Below, one piece after another: positions 1 to 12,588 of a stretch of DNA of 64,000 bases (its first letter is position 1; the number at the start of each line of letters is the position of its first letter). The position numbers were made by a program, and so were the translations under genes. Origin of the DNA: Tridacna crocea (taxonomy: Eukaryota > Mollusca > Bivalvia > Cardiida > Cardiidae). The notes under the pieces were generated by a model that saw only the letters and a program-made list of their open reading frames with translations, was not told where the DNA came from and ran no database searches. Location: assembly GCA_943736015.1 (NCBI GenBank), contig OX031063.1:2399001-2463000 (forward strand). Direction: 5' to 3'.

Positions 1-47
1 TTTAACACTTTAGATCGTTTAGTTATGCTTTCATGATTCAGTGTTGA

Positions 48-277
48 TTAACTCATTACCACAAGAGAAAATTTTGGACTGGTCCAAATTGAAAGCATTT
101 GCAGACGACAAAATAAAGGTGACTGAAAAATAGAAATTTGTTCTGGGAAGGGTAGAAAACACTGTGGGAAAAGGAGAAAATGCTGGTTACCAGCATTTTC
201 TCCTTTTCCCCCAGTGTTTTCAAAAGGTTTTTTTTTTCTCAGGCATCAAAAGTAGGGATTGAGTGGTAATGGGTTAA
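48..277 (-). mobile_element. FB foldback MITE, type A, full length
   Basis: TTAA-bounded. Orientation convention used throughout: plus copies start TTAA-CCCTTTACCACACAATCCC, minus copies start with the other end (CCAAACGACAAAATTTTAG). Core hairpin arm GGAGAAAATGCTGGT is followed by its complement; flanking GAAAACAYTGTGGGAAAA also pairs. Confidence 0.9.
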
Positions 278-545
278 TATTGGACTGCACTTTTTGTGTA
301 ATCTAATCTTGTATCGGCACTGTTTGATATTTAACCAAATTTTGTGGCCATATCCAAGCAGGCCAGTACGTAAAACAACCAATACAATTTTTGCAGTCTC
401 AACTTGATCTATCCTAGCAGTTGGTTATGCCAAGCAGTCGAAGGGTTTACCCTTGTAGTGTATGGATGTTCGATGTCAGTATTAGAAATAACATGGGGCA
501 GTTTCAAATCTGTTTTTGTCCATGTATCTTGCAAATAACTGGACA

Positions 546-775
546 GTGAAGATCTAAGGTTAGACTGCATATTTTGTTTTGTGCTGTCTGATCTTGTTCT
601 ATTCTGTCTGTCTATTGGCGATTAAATCCAAGTAAAGCGCTACAAGTGTAAAGATTTGAAGTGAAGATCTAAGATTAGACTGCACAGTTTGTTTTGTGCT
701 GTCTGATCTTGGTCTATTCTGTCTGTCTATTCGCGATTAAATCCAAGTAAAGCGCTACAAGTGTAAAGACTTTAA
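546..775. repeat. Tandem duplication, period 115
   Basis: Segment starting gtgaagatctaag at 546 repeats at 661 with few changes through gcgctacaagtgtaaaga. Each unit holds a worn H2-like hairpin. Confidence 0.8.
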
Positions 776-905
776 GTTTGATCCAAAGAATTGGTCTACC
801 AAACTTGTTTTATTCTCCTTTTAATTCGGTCATACTGGCAAATACTTTGAATAGACTGATAAATTGGAATGCATAATTATTTGAGTAATCTGGGTTTCCC
901 TGTAT

Positions 906-1323
906 TTAACCCATTACCACGCAATCCCTACTTTAGACGCCCCTGAGAAAGAAGCCCTTTGAAAACACTATGGTAACCAGCATTTTCTCCTTTTCCCATA
1001 GTGTTTTCTATCCTTCCCAGAGCAAATTTCTATTTTTTAGTCACATTTATTTTGTCATCTGCAGTTGCTTTCAATTTGGACCAGTCTAAAATTTTCTTGT
1101 GTGGTAAAGGGTTAACTCTTTACCACACAATCCCTAGTTTTAACGACCCAGCGCAGGAAAGCCTTTTGAAAATGTTTCGGGAAAAGGAGAGAATGCTAAT
1201 AACCAGCATTTTCTCCTTTTCCCACAGTATTTTCTTTCTACCACATTCAAGGAAAAAAACTACATTTTGTTGTGGTCTGCAAATGCTTTCAATTTGGTCT
1301 TGTGATGTTTGGTAAAGAGTTGA
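906..1323 (+). mobile_element. Two FB type A copies sharing one TTAA
   Basis: Copies 906-1115 and 1112-1323 share TTAA 1112-1115. The first has lost the left hairpin arm (GAAAACACTATGGT runs straight into AACCAGC); the second is complete but ends in TTGA. Confidence 0.88.
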
Positions 1324-1637
1324 GACCATCTGTTGTATTAGGGACATTGCCTAGAAAGTAACTTTTATAACTTGTAATCTCATGGTTTCAAAGGTACCAT
1401 GTAAATCTTATTGAAGTTTTTTTTTTTTAATTTTTAACTACAAATATACAGAATTTACTGTAAGAAAAATGTTATTTTCCTTTTGTTTTTTTTGAAGCAT
1501 TTTAACTGCTGACTAATTTAGGGAATGGGGTAGTGTATGATATAGTTTATGAAGAAGTGAAGAAGTTTGTAGCTGTTTATACACAGGTTATGGCATTATC
1601 TCTTGGTTTCTGAAATAGATTTAGAGCCCTTGGAGTG

Positions 1638-1848
1638 TTAAACCTTCGGCTGCTGATTGAGACTCACTGACCTTTTGTGGACAGTGTAGATCAAGATCAG
1701 ACTGCACAAAACGTGCAGTCTGATCTTGATCTACACTATCCGAGAAGGAGATATTTCTCCCCAAAAGTTAACTGAGAAATAGCAACCCTTGAGTTTCTAC
1801 TATCCATTTTAAGGTATTGTTTAACTTACACACCAGGATAAGGGTTAA
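1638..1848. mobile_element. H2 hairpin MITE, full length
   Basis: 211 bases from TTAA to TTAA. Hairpin around 1680-1741 pairs GGACAGTGTAGATCAAGATC with its complement. Ends AAACCTTCGGCTGC and CAGGATAAGGG are imperfect inverted termini. Confidence 0.82.
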
Positions 1849-1989
1849 ATGAGCAAATAAGCTTGATAAAAGAGTATTAGCTTGGGTCTGTGATAAGGAA
1901 CTCACTGCCTTTGTGCTTTGCCTGGCACAAAGCAAGTTATCACATAATTCTGACCCTTCACGCAAAAAAAGAGACCTTTAGGAAACTGC

Positions 1990-2060
1990 CAAAAGTGTCG
2001 ACCCTGGTCAGCCTGTGCGGATTGCATAGGCTGACCAGGCGACACTTTTCACTTTTATGG
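1990..2060. mobile_element. Hairpin fragment related to the T5 element
   Basis: AAGTGTCGACCCTGGTCAGC pairs with its near-complement after a short loop; same style as the core of the element at 41628-41845. Confidence 0.5.
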
Positions 2061-2282
2061 TATTTTATGTATGAAAAGTGGTAATTCTTCCTTACTATAC
2101 AATTGTTTTTGAACTACCAGCTTACATTGACCCGAACTATACTTGATCTGTTTCCATTAAGTTGATATACATAATTTCCAAATTGTTCCTTTTCACGTGA
2201 TGGATCAAATGACAGACAGAATCAAAAGGTAAAAAGTACACTGGTTTTTAAAAGGCTGATTCTTTGGGGTTGTTAGTTGAAG

Positions 2283-2592
2283 GGTTAAATAGCAGACAAG
2301 GCAGATCCAAAATTAGAACACATTTTTTTGTGGAGTCTGATTTAGATCTACACTGTCCGAATAGTTAACCCTTTACCAAACGACAAAATTTTAGACTGGT
2401 TCAAATTGAAAGCATTTGCAGAGGACAAAAAAAAGTGACTGAAAAATTGAAATTTGTCCTGGGAAGGGTAGAAAACACTGTGGGAAAAGGAGAAAATGCT
2501 GGTTACCAGCATTTTCTCCTTTTCCTACAGTGTTTTCAAAGGGCCTCTTTCTCAGGGGCGTCAAAAGTAGGGATTGTGTGGTAATGGGTTAA
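2283..2592 (-). mobile_element. H2 remnant followed by full FB type A
   Basis: H2 remnant 2283-2368 ends CTACACTGTCCGAATAG at the TTAA (2365-2368) that opens the FB copy 2365-2592. Confidence 0.8.
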
Positions 2593-2799
2593 ATAGAATT
2601 TCACAAGGCATTCTAAGGGTTCAATTTGAATTTGATCTCATTTTATAGGTTTTTCATAAATTGACAGATAATGAAAATGGAAGAATCATTGAACTAAATG
2701 TCTTTTTTGTGATGAGAACTTTTTTTTCTTAATTTTGAATTAAGCAAATATTGCTGAATTTGAACAAGTTAGGTTTGAAGTGTTTTTAATAAATTTATG

Positions 2800-3031
2800 G
2801 GGATTCGGTCATTTGAGTAAAGTGTTGTCTCAGATAAACCTGCACAGGCTGATCTGAAACAGCACTTCTACGACTACATTAGACTTTATACTGCAGTAAT
2901 GTTGCACAAAACAAAAAATTACATAAAAACGGCAATAGTTGTTTTGGATTAGCCTATGCTGACTGCACAGGTTGATTTGAATCAATACTTGATGCAAATT
3001 TCAGAATGCCCCTTTTTGCGTGGTGCAGGCT
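2800..3031. mobile_element. P3 element (230-bp family)
   Basis: Shares GTAAAGTGTTGTCTC, CTGCACAGGCTGATCTG, CGACTACATT and AATGCCCCTTTTTGCG with copies at 4.0, 4.8, 13.0, 16.7 and 32.0 kb. Left end worn. Confidence 0.7.
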
Positions 3032-4007
3032 GTATGTTAATTTCACATAAGTTGGAATTATAGATGAAGTCAAAGAGGGAATACTTTTACAGAGATATTT
3101 ACAGAAATGTTGTTAACCCCTGTTTTAGATTCCAAGAGCATAATGCTGTGTCCTAGCTTATATATGTCTAGTCATATATACTCAGTTTCATAAGTATGAT
3201 AACATGACTTTTATTTGCTGTGCCTTACAGATTACTGATTTCTTTTTTTTTTTCTATTTTAAGTGTTCATAGGTTCATAGTTTAAGGGAAAAAATATGAA
3301 AAAAATATTATAAAAAAAAAAAAGAAAATGAAAAAAGCTTTACATTGAAATCACAATTATGATTGATGTTGACCAATGATGAGTTTGATAAGTTTGTTTT
3401 TATTTTGTGTGAATGTGAGTGTTAGTATGATTGGATAGTTTTACCTTGTATGACATTTGAAAGTGATTTTTTTTTCCCCAAAGCAATTCATCGCAGGCAA
3501 AGTTGGAATGTTCATTTTGTATAGGGATGTTTGGGATGAATGGTGATTTACTACCCGAGTGCAAATAGAAGCATGAATTGACAGTGTTGATCAATACAAG
3601 TGAAAACTAAGATGTTTTGGTCAGGAATGTTGTAGAGTGAGCATAATTCGATACTTTCATCCCATGTGACTGTAAATGAATAACGTATGAATTGGATGCA
3701 TGAGAGGGAATCAAGTTACTTGTTTAGTTTGTGTGCAACTTTTGCAAATTGGTTGCGTGTTTTATGGCAGTCAAGTATCAGTTTGAATTGTGTGTTGAAG
3801 TTTTTTTTTTTTAGATTTGAATAGATTCATGATAAAGTTGCTCATACTCTACCTTATATACAAGTACACCTTAGTATAGGGTGTATACACCATGCATATA
3901 TATATACATATATTTATATATAATTAGCGTATCTAATCAAAAACGGTTATTGCATCGTCATTTGTTATTCATTCACCCTGGTTATTGCCATTGTTTATAT
4001 ACAATAA
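3032..4007. other. No gene seen; AT-rich unique DNA
   Basis: Holds poly-T and poly-A runs (3240-3330) and a TA-rich microsatellite at 3896-3922. No open frame with convincing composition. Confidence 0.5.
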
Positions 4008-4268
4008 GGCCTGCAGCATGTGAAAAGAGGTATTCAGACTTTTGCGTAAAGTGAAGTCTCGGATTAGCCTGCGCAGTCCGTGCAAGCTAGTCCAAGTCTA
4101 CATTTTCCATTCTTTTATAATATTCTATTTTGTGCAAGTTTGCTGTAGGACAAAATTGAACGCAGTCAGAAAGAGCCGTCTTGGTTTAGCCTGCGTGGGC
4201 AGAGTCTGATACAAGATGACACTTCACACAAATGTCGAAATGCCCCTTTTCACATGTTGCCAGCCTTA
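4008..4268. mobile_element. P3 element
   Basis: Ends GGCCTGCAGCATGTGAAAAG and CTTTTCACATGTTGCCAGCC are inverted copies; internal imperfect palindrome GATTAGCCTGCGCAG. Confidence 0.75.
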
Positions 4269-4778
4269 GTATCTCCAAAATACTGAGTTATTTCATTTCA
4301 AACAATTACATTCATTGCTATTTAGAGGAATACATGTGAATTCCATACAGTGTATAATTATAAGATGTGCCATGGTTATTTTTAGAAATTATCTTATTAA
4401 AATTGCCTAACCCTTAGCTAAAACAAGCAAAACAGATATATTTCATGTTTGCAAGAAGTGAGAAATGTTGTCAATCCCCAGTCCAATTATGGCCAAACAT
4501 TTTTCAACAAAGCTAGTGTAGATTTTAAACCAGGTGGTATGGTGTGCACAGTGTCTGCAGCTGATCTGAAGTTTCTGTGTGCTTGTTGCTCTAAGGGTCA
4601 AAGGAGTTTTCTCTGATGTTTTCCAGAAGAAAAGTTATTATTTTGTTTATTTGATGTAAACATTTATTTGCATATCTTGTCGAAATTGCCTTGATGACGT
4701 TTAGTCTCACAAGTTTATGACTACTTTTGATAAATATTACTGTCTTGCAATGAGATGAAAACATTATTGAAATCATAT
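4269..4778. other. No gene seen
   Basis: Unique AT-rich sequence; no splice-bounded open frame noticed. Confidence 0.4.
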
Positions 4779-5003
4779 GGCCTGTAACAGGTGGAAAGAG
4801 GCATTCAGACATTTGCCTAAAGTGATGACACATTACGACTACAGTCAATTTCGTACTACAGTAGAATTGCAAGAAAGAGCAAATTGCATAAGAACGGAAA
4901 GTGTCATCTCAGATTAACCTGCACAAACTGCACAAGCTGATCCGAGACAACACTGTACTGTACGCAAGTGTCTAAAAGCCCCTTTTTGCATGATACAAGC
5001 CAT
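4779..5003. mobile_element. P3 element
   Basis: GGCCTGTAACAGGTGGAAAG start, then CATTACGACTACAGTC and the inverted end. Lacks one internal palindrome present in the 4.0-kb copy. Confidence 0.7.
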
Positions 5004-6336
5004 ACTTGAGCGTCACTCTGACAAAAGGGGGTTAAATGCCTTCTGTGGATGCATTATGCTAAGTAAGTCATCACAATGATGGATCAATAAGATCCATTAT
5101 AGTCTAACAACAGACTTAATTGTCAGGTTGAATGGTCTTGTGACATACAGAAACTTGCAAATGGCATGTTTTCACACTTGTTACCGTGCTCAGACTGGGA
5201 CTGCCCTGGCTGACATGGGTCGATGCATTTTACAAACATGTTCATTTCCCCCGTTTTCAGTGTATGACTTGATTTCTTCGACGGAACAACATCAGATATA
5301 CATGTAAGCATACCTTCAGCTCATAATTCTAATTTTGTTATGAAAAAAAAAATGTTTTACAGTGATTTGTGTGAAAATAAGTTTGTTTTTTTTTATAATT
5401 TTTAACATCAGGTCGATTTAGTTGATCCATTTAATGTAAGAGTGCTCCCTTTTGAGTGCTTCCTTTTTCTGACATGGGCAAACTATTGCAACCCTGGTCT
5501 CTAATGGCTTAGCAGATTTGACTTCGTATTGAAAGTACAAGAAAGACTATTAGTCAGTATTCTAATAAGTGATATTTACTTTTTATGAGATAAGAGGAAT
5601 TTTCTTTTTTTTTGTTTTATAAGCTTTCAAAAGCAGAGGATTATTACAAGCACTGACTTTGTTATTTTTATTTTCATGGCAAAATTTATTGGAATCCAGA
5701 ATCTGCCAATGAGATAAAGAAAGGGTTTGATGGTTGGGAGAAAAAGAATAAAATGAAAAAGGAAAGAGACTTTGAATAAAAAAAAGTCTGCCTGTCTCTT
5801 TTGACAGGATCATCGGACAATCTAGTTTTTAGCATATTACAACGATTTGTCATTCGTTTATATAAAGATGTATATTAGTGTTCATGTTCTCTTGTCAAAT
5901 TCCAAGTTTTTTTTCGTGTTTTTAAAAATATATATATATAGAAAAAAAGGTTTAAAAAAAAAAAGTTTTGTAAAGATGTTTTAATATTTGAATGCCTTTA
6001 TAGTTTTTGAACTGTTGCATTTAATATTTTGATTCTTCAAATGTTTATGTTGAAGTGTTGAAATTTACCATGATTCTTTCATGTTTATTAATCACATTGT
6101 AGAATTAATGATATTTACAAGAATTATTTTATTGACATGTGATAAAGGAATTATCACGCGTGGTGCAGAATGTTGTTTTGTACATGGTATACGAGATGTC
6201 AAAAAATAACTTGGAAGATCTTACAACGGTATTTAAATTTTTACTAAACAGTGCTGTATTTCTAAGACCCCGATGTTTGAAAATGACTTGGAAGATCTAA
6301 TAATGACCTTTAACTATTTACAAATGAACATGTTTA
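5004..6336. other. No gene seen; 1.3 kb without recognised repeats
   Basis: AT-rich, with A and T homopolymers and a TA microsatellite (5928-5941). It may be intron or intergenic DNA. Confidence 0.45.
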
Positions 6337-6762
6337 TGGACTGGACCAAATTCTAGGCATTTGCAGACAAATCATGTTAATAAGATGATTTCTGACTTGT
6401 TTATGGTAGAAAATATTGTGGGAAAAAGAGAAAATGCTGGTTACCAGCATTTTCTCCTTTTCCCACAATGTTTCCTGTAGGCTTCTTTCTCGGGGTTGTG
6501 TTGTATAGAGTTAAATCTATATTTTTGATGGGAACCATTTAACTCTTTACCAGATGAGGAAATTCCGGTCTGCTGAAATTGAAAGAATTTGCAGACAACA
6601 AAGTAAGAGTGGCTAAAAATGTGTTTATTGGCTGTAAGGGAAGAACACACTGAAAAAAGGAGAAAATGCTCGTCGCGAGGATTTTCTCCTTTTTCCACAG
6701 TGTTTTTAAACGCCTTCAACCTCAGAGCCGTAAAAACAAGGGCTTATCGGGAAAAGGGTTAA
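6337..6762 (-). mobile_element. Two FB copies, first one worn
   Basis: 6337-6514 is type A with a degraded left end. 6539-6762 has a variant stem (AAATGCTCGTCGCGAGGATTT) with one mismatch, intermediate between A and B. Confidence 0.8.
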
Positions 6763-7367
6763 AAAGTGGCCATCGTTGTAAATGCCATCGGTGAAAGTGT
6801 GTTTGGTTAAGGCACAAGTTGCTGGCAGAATAACAAATCTTAAAATTAGAATTAATGTAGACAACTTTTAAATAACTTTTAGGCCAGTGACTTGAACTTT
6901 GACCTACCACATTTTAGCAGATCAACCGACTTAGGATAAACCCCTTTTATTTAATTGGTTTGAATGAAACTCTTCTGTACTTCTTATAAAGAAATGTTTA
7001 CATTTGGCCTCTACTGGAACTTTAATCATTTAATGTAGCAACAGCATCAATTTTTTTCGATGACGATAAGATGTCTGTTTCTGTGAGAGATTTGTACAAA
7101 ATAGCGTGGATGATAAACAGTCTACTCAATACTGTCAGAGATGACCTTACCAACAGACAACTTTGCAAGCACCGTTGTATACTCAGAATGATATATAGGA
7201 CTTGCAGCAGAGTCCATGAAGACGTGTAAAAACAGTATGGCAAAAGGAAAATGTTGAAATGCCTTTTCTTTTCACCCTATGATGTTTTCATATGTGGTCT
7301 CTTGTAAGAAAGGAAATGAAAAATTTAATAAACTGCTGGAATTATGCAATAGTCCCCTTAACCCATT
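6763..7367. other. No gene seen
   Basis: Unique AT-rich DNA between FB copies. Confidence 0.4.
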
Positions 7368-7812
7368 ACCAAACGACAATATTTTGGACTGGTCCAAATT
7401 GAAAGCATTTGCAGACGATAAAATTAAAGTGACGGAAAATTTGAAATTTGTTTTGTGAAGGGTAGAAAACATTGTAGGAAAAGGAGAAAATGCTGGTTAC
7501 CAGCATTTTCTCCTTTTCCCACAGTGTTTTCTAAAAGCTTCTTTCTCAGGGGCATCAAAAGTAGGGATTGTGTGGTAATGGGTTAACCCTTTCCCAAACG
7601 GCAAATTTTTGAACTAGACCAAATTGAAAGCATTTGCAGACGACAACTCAACTCTTGCTGAAAAGATGGTTTCTATCTATGATAGGGTAGAAAACATTGT
7701 GGGAAAAGGAGAAAATGCTGGTTACCAGCATTTTCTCCTTTTCCCACAATGTTTTCAAAAAGGCTACTATTCCAGACCCGTAAAAACCAAGGATAGTTTG
7801 GGAAAGGGTTAA
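7368..7812 (-). mobile_element. Two full FB copies sharing one TTAA
   Basis: 7368-7586 and 7583-7812. Both carry type A cores; the second has the TTTCCCAAACGGC terminus otherwise typical of type B, so end and core types are mixed. Confidence 0.88.
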
Positions 7813-7849
7813 CTGAACAAGTCCATACTTTTATGATCCCATGGTAGAG

Positions 7850-7925
7850 GGCCCTTAAAAACATTGTATGAAAAAGAGAAAATGCTGATGACCAGCATTC
7901 TCTCTTTTTCACATGATGTTTTCAA
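7850..7925. mobile_element. FB core only
   Basis: Hairpin core with worn arms; both termini are gone. Confidence 0.6.
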
Positions 7926-8593
7926 CTGTGTCAAAGACAGCTCCTTTAATTTCAGGCATATTTCTTATTTTGTCAACTGGTAGAGAGCCGAGAAAAAGGG
8001 GGAAACAGTTTTTTTTTTCTTCATTCTTCCAAGATATTTTTAGACATGTAAAATACTCTTTTGATTATATTATATTTTTGAAAATCATTTTGTTTCACAA
8101 TTGTTTAATCTAGATTGTTCCTATTAAAAATTACCATAATTTGAGGGGAAAAAATATTCAAAAAGACAAAAAAAAAGTACAAAAAAATCATAAAATACCC
8201 AAAAAAATTTATAAAAATTGAAAAATGTTTTTTTTTTTCTTTTACTGTACATATGTTAAAACCTTACAGCAAGTATTTCAGGAGTATTTTGTTATTTTTC
8301 GTGTCCCCATGATAATAATCTTTATACATGTGTGTGTTATACATTTTACTTTATTTTCCTATTCTGGCTTGATTTAAGTAGATTTTGTTAGTTAACACAA
8401 ATACAATTTTCTTCATGATGAATAAGAACTATTTTAATGATGAACTGTGAAGAATGTCTATCCTGGTGTCTATGGGAAATCTTCATTGTAAGGTAAACAA
8501 AGATTTGTGAACATAGGTTGGAAGTAGAAATCTTTTGAAAATTATCTTAAGAGTTTTTCAAAACTTTATTATCTGTAGCCGTTTTGGTAAAAG
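7926..8593. other. No gene seen; homopolymer-rich DNA
   Basis: Runs of T and A at 8010-8235 and otherwise featureless AT-rich sequence. Confidence 0.45.
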
Positions 8594-8985
8594 GTTAACT
8601 CTTTACCAATTATTTCTTGCTTTAACCCTTTCCCAATCGTCAAGTTTTAGACTCTTCCAAACCGAAAGAGTTTGCTGATGGCAATTTTAACTTTCATAGC
8701 AATGGCAGAAAATTATCCGAAGGGGCAGAAAAGACTGGGGGAAAAGGAGAAATTGCTCGATGCAATTTCTCCTTTTCCCACACTGTTTTCAAAAGACTTG
8801 TACTGCAGACACGTGAAAACAAGGGCTTGTTTGGGAAAGGGTTAAGGATTCTGGGATATAGCTGTTGAAAACATGGTTGGAAAGGGAGAAAATGCTGGTA
8901 ACCAGCAATTGAAAACACGCTTGGAAAGGGAGAAAATGCTGGTAACCAGCATTTTCTCATTTTCCCTCTGTTTTCTACCATTTGA
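8594..8985 (-). mobile_element. FB type B copy flanked by fragments
   Basis: TTAA 8622-8845 is type B with a shortened loop (GCTCGATGC). 8863-8985 is an FB core in which the left arm is duplicated with period 45 (8866 and 8911). Confidence 0.8.
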
Positions 8986-9086
8986 AAAGCAGCTTTCACC
9001 TTTTGAACCACCTCTAGATTTCAGTCTGCTGCAGCATTCAATATGCGTATCTCTAAATATTTGTATTTGGTAAATTATTAACATCA

Positions 9087-9287
9087 TTAACTTTTTACCA
9101 AGTAGCAAAATTGTAGAGTTATCCGAAATTGAAAACATTTTGCAGACAATAAAAAAAAAAGTGTGATCCAAAAACTTGAAATTTTATTATGGTTACGAGC
9201 TGGTAATCAACATTTTCTCCTTTTTCCAGTTTTTAAGAACCTCCCTGTTCAGGGAATGATAAGTCATATAATGTTGTAAAGGGTTAA
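9087..9287 (-). mobile_element. FB copy, worn core
   Basis: TTAA-bounded, but the left hairpin arm is mostly lost (ATGGTTACGAGCTGGTAATC). Confidence 0.65.
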
Positions 9288-9513
9288 CTAATATATTTGC
9301 CTGATATATGCAAGTGTGACTGAGATTTGTCAGTACAAGACCTAGGTTTCTACGATTCATCTTGTCGATTTTTATAGTTAAGTTTGCGTGCTCATATCAG
9401 AACATATTTTGTTTGTTGTTTTATTTTGTGCTTTAGAAGTTGGGGCAAAAAATCCGGTTATTTTACTGTTGTCTGTGTAATGTTGGGAGCAATGTAGCAT
9501 CATTCTCAAAGTC

Positions 9514-10018
9514 TTGAAGCCTTTCCCAAACGATAAATTTTGGACCCTTCCAAATCGAAAGAGTTTGCAGACGACAATTTTAGGTTTGGAGAAAATGGCT
9601 AAAAGCTCTCAGAAAGGGTAGAAAACACTGTGGGAAAAGGAGAAATTGCTTGTTATGAGCAATTTTTACTTTTCCCACGGTGTTTTCTAAAGACTTTTAC
9701 TGCAGGCACTTAAATAACCAGGGCTTGTTTGGGAAAGGGTTAACCCAGGAAGGATGCAGAAAGTTTGGGTAGAGAGAGATTTCTTTTCTAATATCCTAAC
9801 CAAATGACAATGTTCATAATTTTTTCAGAATTAAAAACATTTGCAGATTATCAATGAAAGGTGGGTCAGTTAGCGAGATAAGTATTCAAAGAGGAGAAAA
9901 CATTGTTAGAGAAGGAGAAAATGCTGATTACCTATGTTTTCCCCTTTTCCCAGTGTTTTTTGAAAGTCTCATATTCACTAGAGTCCTGAAAGCAATCAAT
10001 TGTCTAGTTAGGGGAAAG
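9514..10018 (-). mobile_element. FB type B (9514-9743) and a worn FB copy (9793-10018)
   Basis: The first has core AAATTGCTTGTTATGAGCAATTT with paired substitutions. The second retains a recognisable but mismatched A core. Confidence 0.72.
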
Positions 10019-10117
10019 TCTGATTTTCTGTGGTCCACATCTTAGTCATATAGAGAAGTTACCATATATTTATTACCATGAGACTTTGTATACCCTTGTT
10101 GCGTACTAGATATATAA

Positions 10118-10342
10118 TAAATCTTTACCACGTTACAAAAATTTGGACTGATCCTAATTGAAAGCATTTGCAGACGACGATGTTAAAGTGGCTGAATTTA
10201 GAGATCTGGTTGAAAAAGAGTAGAAAGAATTGTGGAAAATGAGAAAATGCTGGTTACCAGCATTTTCTCCTTTGCCCACAATGCTCTCTAAAGCTTTCTA
10301 TCCAGGGTTGTGTAAACTTGGGATTGTGTGGGATAGGGTTAA
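10118..10342 (-). mobile_element. FB type A copy
   Basis: Right end TTAA 10339-10342; left TTAA eroded. Core complete. Confidence 0.8.
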
Positions 10343-10828
10343 AGTCTCCAAAGAAAACTTAATTAATTGCTTAAATATTTTCAGTGTCATTTGAAAGACA
10401 CACTTTCCTTTGCAGTGGTTGTCTTTACTTTCCCTGCTTCTTGGTATAATTCTGTATGATAATCTTACCTCTTTTTAACATATCATTTAAAGGAATTGCT
10501 ATTTGTTCCCTTTCTGCATGGTCTTGTTGCGAGATAATGTGAAGAAATTCAAGGGGAATAACAATGGGCAGACTGAGTCCATGCTTGATATGATTTACGT
10601 CTCCATGTGTTGAACTGCTTTTAGTGGTGACTGGCCACAGTTAAAACATGTTGTGTCGTGACTGATCTTGCATTGTACCAGGTGCACATCTCATTGCTTA
10701 CAAATTCAAGGAAAACTGTAAACGTAAAACTCTGAAAAAAAAGGGGAAAAAAAGAGCCTTGATATGATTTGATTATGTTGGAAGGCAACGCCATATAAGC
10801 AACTCTTTCCATACCATATATGACACCA
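10343..10828. other. No gene seen
   Basis: Unique AT-rich DNA. Confidence 0.4.
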
Positions 10829-11026
10829 GGGCCTGTATTCACCAACCGTTTTGGAGAATATTCTTTGTCTTATTCTTCAGAATTTTGTCCATGTGAAAGT
10901 AACAGGACTTCTGATTGGCTAAACCATTCGGTTTAGCCAATCAGAAGTCCTGTTACTTTCATGGTCAGGAAATCTTGAAGAAGAAGACCAAGAATGTTCT
11001 TAGGAATGGTTGGTGAATACGGACCC
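10829..11026. mobile_element. G6 palindromic element, full length
   Basis: Starts GCCTGTATTCACCAACC and ends GGTTGGTGAATACGGACC. Centre is a near-perfect palindrome (GATTGGCTAAACCATTCG then complement). Other copies at 48.6, 53.8, 60.4 and 63.7 kb. Confidence 0.82.
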
Positions 11027-11035
11027 AGAAGCTTT

Positions 11036-11110
11036 TGTGGACAGTGTAGATCAAGATCAGACTGCACATTCTGTGCAATCTGATCTGTGATCCATACTGT
11101 CCACTGCTAT
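11036..11110. mobile_element. H2 hairpin core
   Basis: GTGGACAGTGTAGATCAAG and complementary arm with a few mismatches, directly beside the G6 copy. Confidence 0.7.
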
Positions 11111-11861
11111 TTTCTAGTTTATGAAGGAACTGTCTCTTAATTTTGCAGAGGAAATATTTTTTTACCATTAAGCAAATGAAATTTATTGATTTAGTAGTAA
11201 AAGAGTTGGTCAACAGACAAATAACAGCCTGTTTCGTGAAGAGTTAAGCTTGACAGTTTATCCCATTTATGTGGATAGATGTGAGTTTTTGTTTGCAAAC
11301 AGGATGGTGCAGTCGAGGAAAGTAGTCAGAAATTATTGTCTAGACAGACCAAAGTTGTTTTTAGTTTGGCTTGTTTCGGAGAAAACGTCCAGATTAAGTT
11401 ATACTCTTGTCATGTGTTGTTGCACAAAAACATTGATTTTTCCTCGTATGTCCGTTATTACTGAAGATAGTTGCTTCAAACTTGGCCTAGCTGTAACCTA
11501 TCATAGAGGACCCTGGCCCAGGAAGGGAGTTAACCTTTGACAAATTTGATAGAGTTATGCCCCTTTTTAACCTTGGAGGGAAAAAATGATAGAGTTATGC
11601 CCCTTTTATCACATGAGATGATGTACAGAAATAGCAGCCAAGTGTTTGCACTTGCCTAAGATGCTCTTGTTTTGGACAGCGAGAGGAAAGTCTTATCACT
11701 GTTTATTATACCCTCGAAATACTTTTTTTTTTCCCAACTGAAATAATCAAATGTGCTTCCAGTAGGAAATCTGGTAAACAGGTAATTTTGTCTTTCGTAA
11801 TTTTGGATTTTATTTGGCAGTATTTTTAAAGCAATTAGTTAAGATTATTTGAAAAGAAGCT
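11111..11861. other. No gene seen
   Basis: Includes a short direct repeat (gatagagttatgcccctttt near 11549 and 11588) of a kind seen in dispersed repeats. A 96-codon open frame at 11250-11540 lacks splice or start support. Confidence 0.4.
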
Positions 11862-11935
11862 TACAGTGGAGATTTAAGATCAGATTGCATGTTTTATAGT
11901 CTGATCTTGACATACACTGTCAGCATAAGCAATTA
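11862..11935. mobile_element. H2 hairpin core, worn
   Basis: GAGATTTAAGATCAGATTGC and imperfect complement. Confidence 0.6.
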
Positions 11936-12588
11936 AGTTTAGGTACAGTGCTGCAAATGTTAAGATAGCCTTCAGTATAGTATTCAGTAAAAAAGACAAA
12001 ACATGCACTAATGCTCTGTGATGGTCTCTGTAAGTTTGAAAATATTTGCTGCAGGCTTTTCTGTAACTGTAGAAGTGTTTATTTGTGTCTGTATATACAC
12101 ATTTTTAATCAACTGATCTCTGAATTTACACGCTTTCTGATATAACCATTTGCCCAGTGTTTTATCCTAGCATTTTACCTCCTTACACAGTGTTTCATGC
12201 TTCAGACCAATTTTGGAAACAATGTCACTAAAAGGAGAAAGTGCTAGTGGGATGCCATTTTTTTTTTCGTTAACTTTTTTTTTTTGCAAATGCTCTCTTG
12301 GTTTGATTCTATTTCGTAGAATCTGGGACAGTAGACTTTTGAAAATTTTTATCACGACTACTTGCACCCAGACTCCGAGCTCCAGATAAGAGGTAGTGAT
12401 AGTATTCTAAATTCATTATTTCTCTTCCAAACTCTATGTTGTGGGTACTCATTAGAATCGTCTCGATGAGACAATTCTTATGAGTACCCATAACATAGGG
12501 TATGGTGGGGAATAGTCAATATTTTCTATTTTGAAATCAAACTCACTCCCTCTATTTGGAGACCCATAGATTGTAGGCTTCAAGTGCT
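11936..12588. other. No gene seen; contains an inverted dispersed repeat
   Basis: TTGTGGGTACTCATTAGAAT and its near-complement form a palindrome at 12437-12500; related sequence recurs at 27.4 and 59.0 kb (CACTCCCTCT motif). Confidence 0.45.

Noticed and set aside
1001-1315. Longest frames over FB copies as genes
   Set aside because: They follow the MITE hairpin and end in repeat termini; the same peptides recur on both strands.
11250-11540. 96-codon plus-strand frame
   Set aside because: No splice sites or recognisable motif; the neighbourhood resembles a dispersed repeat.
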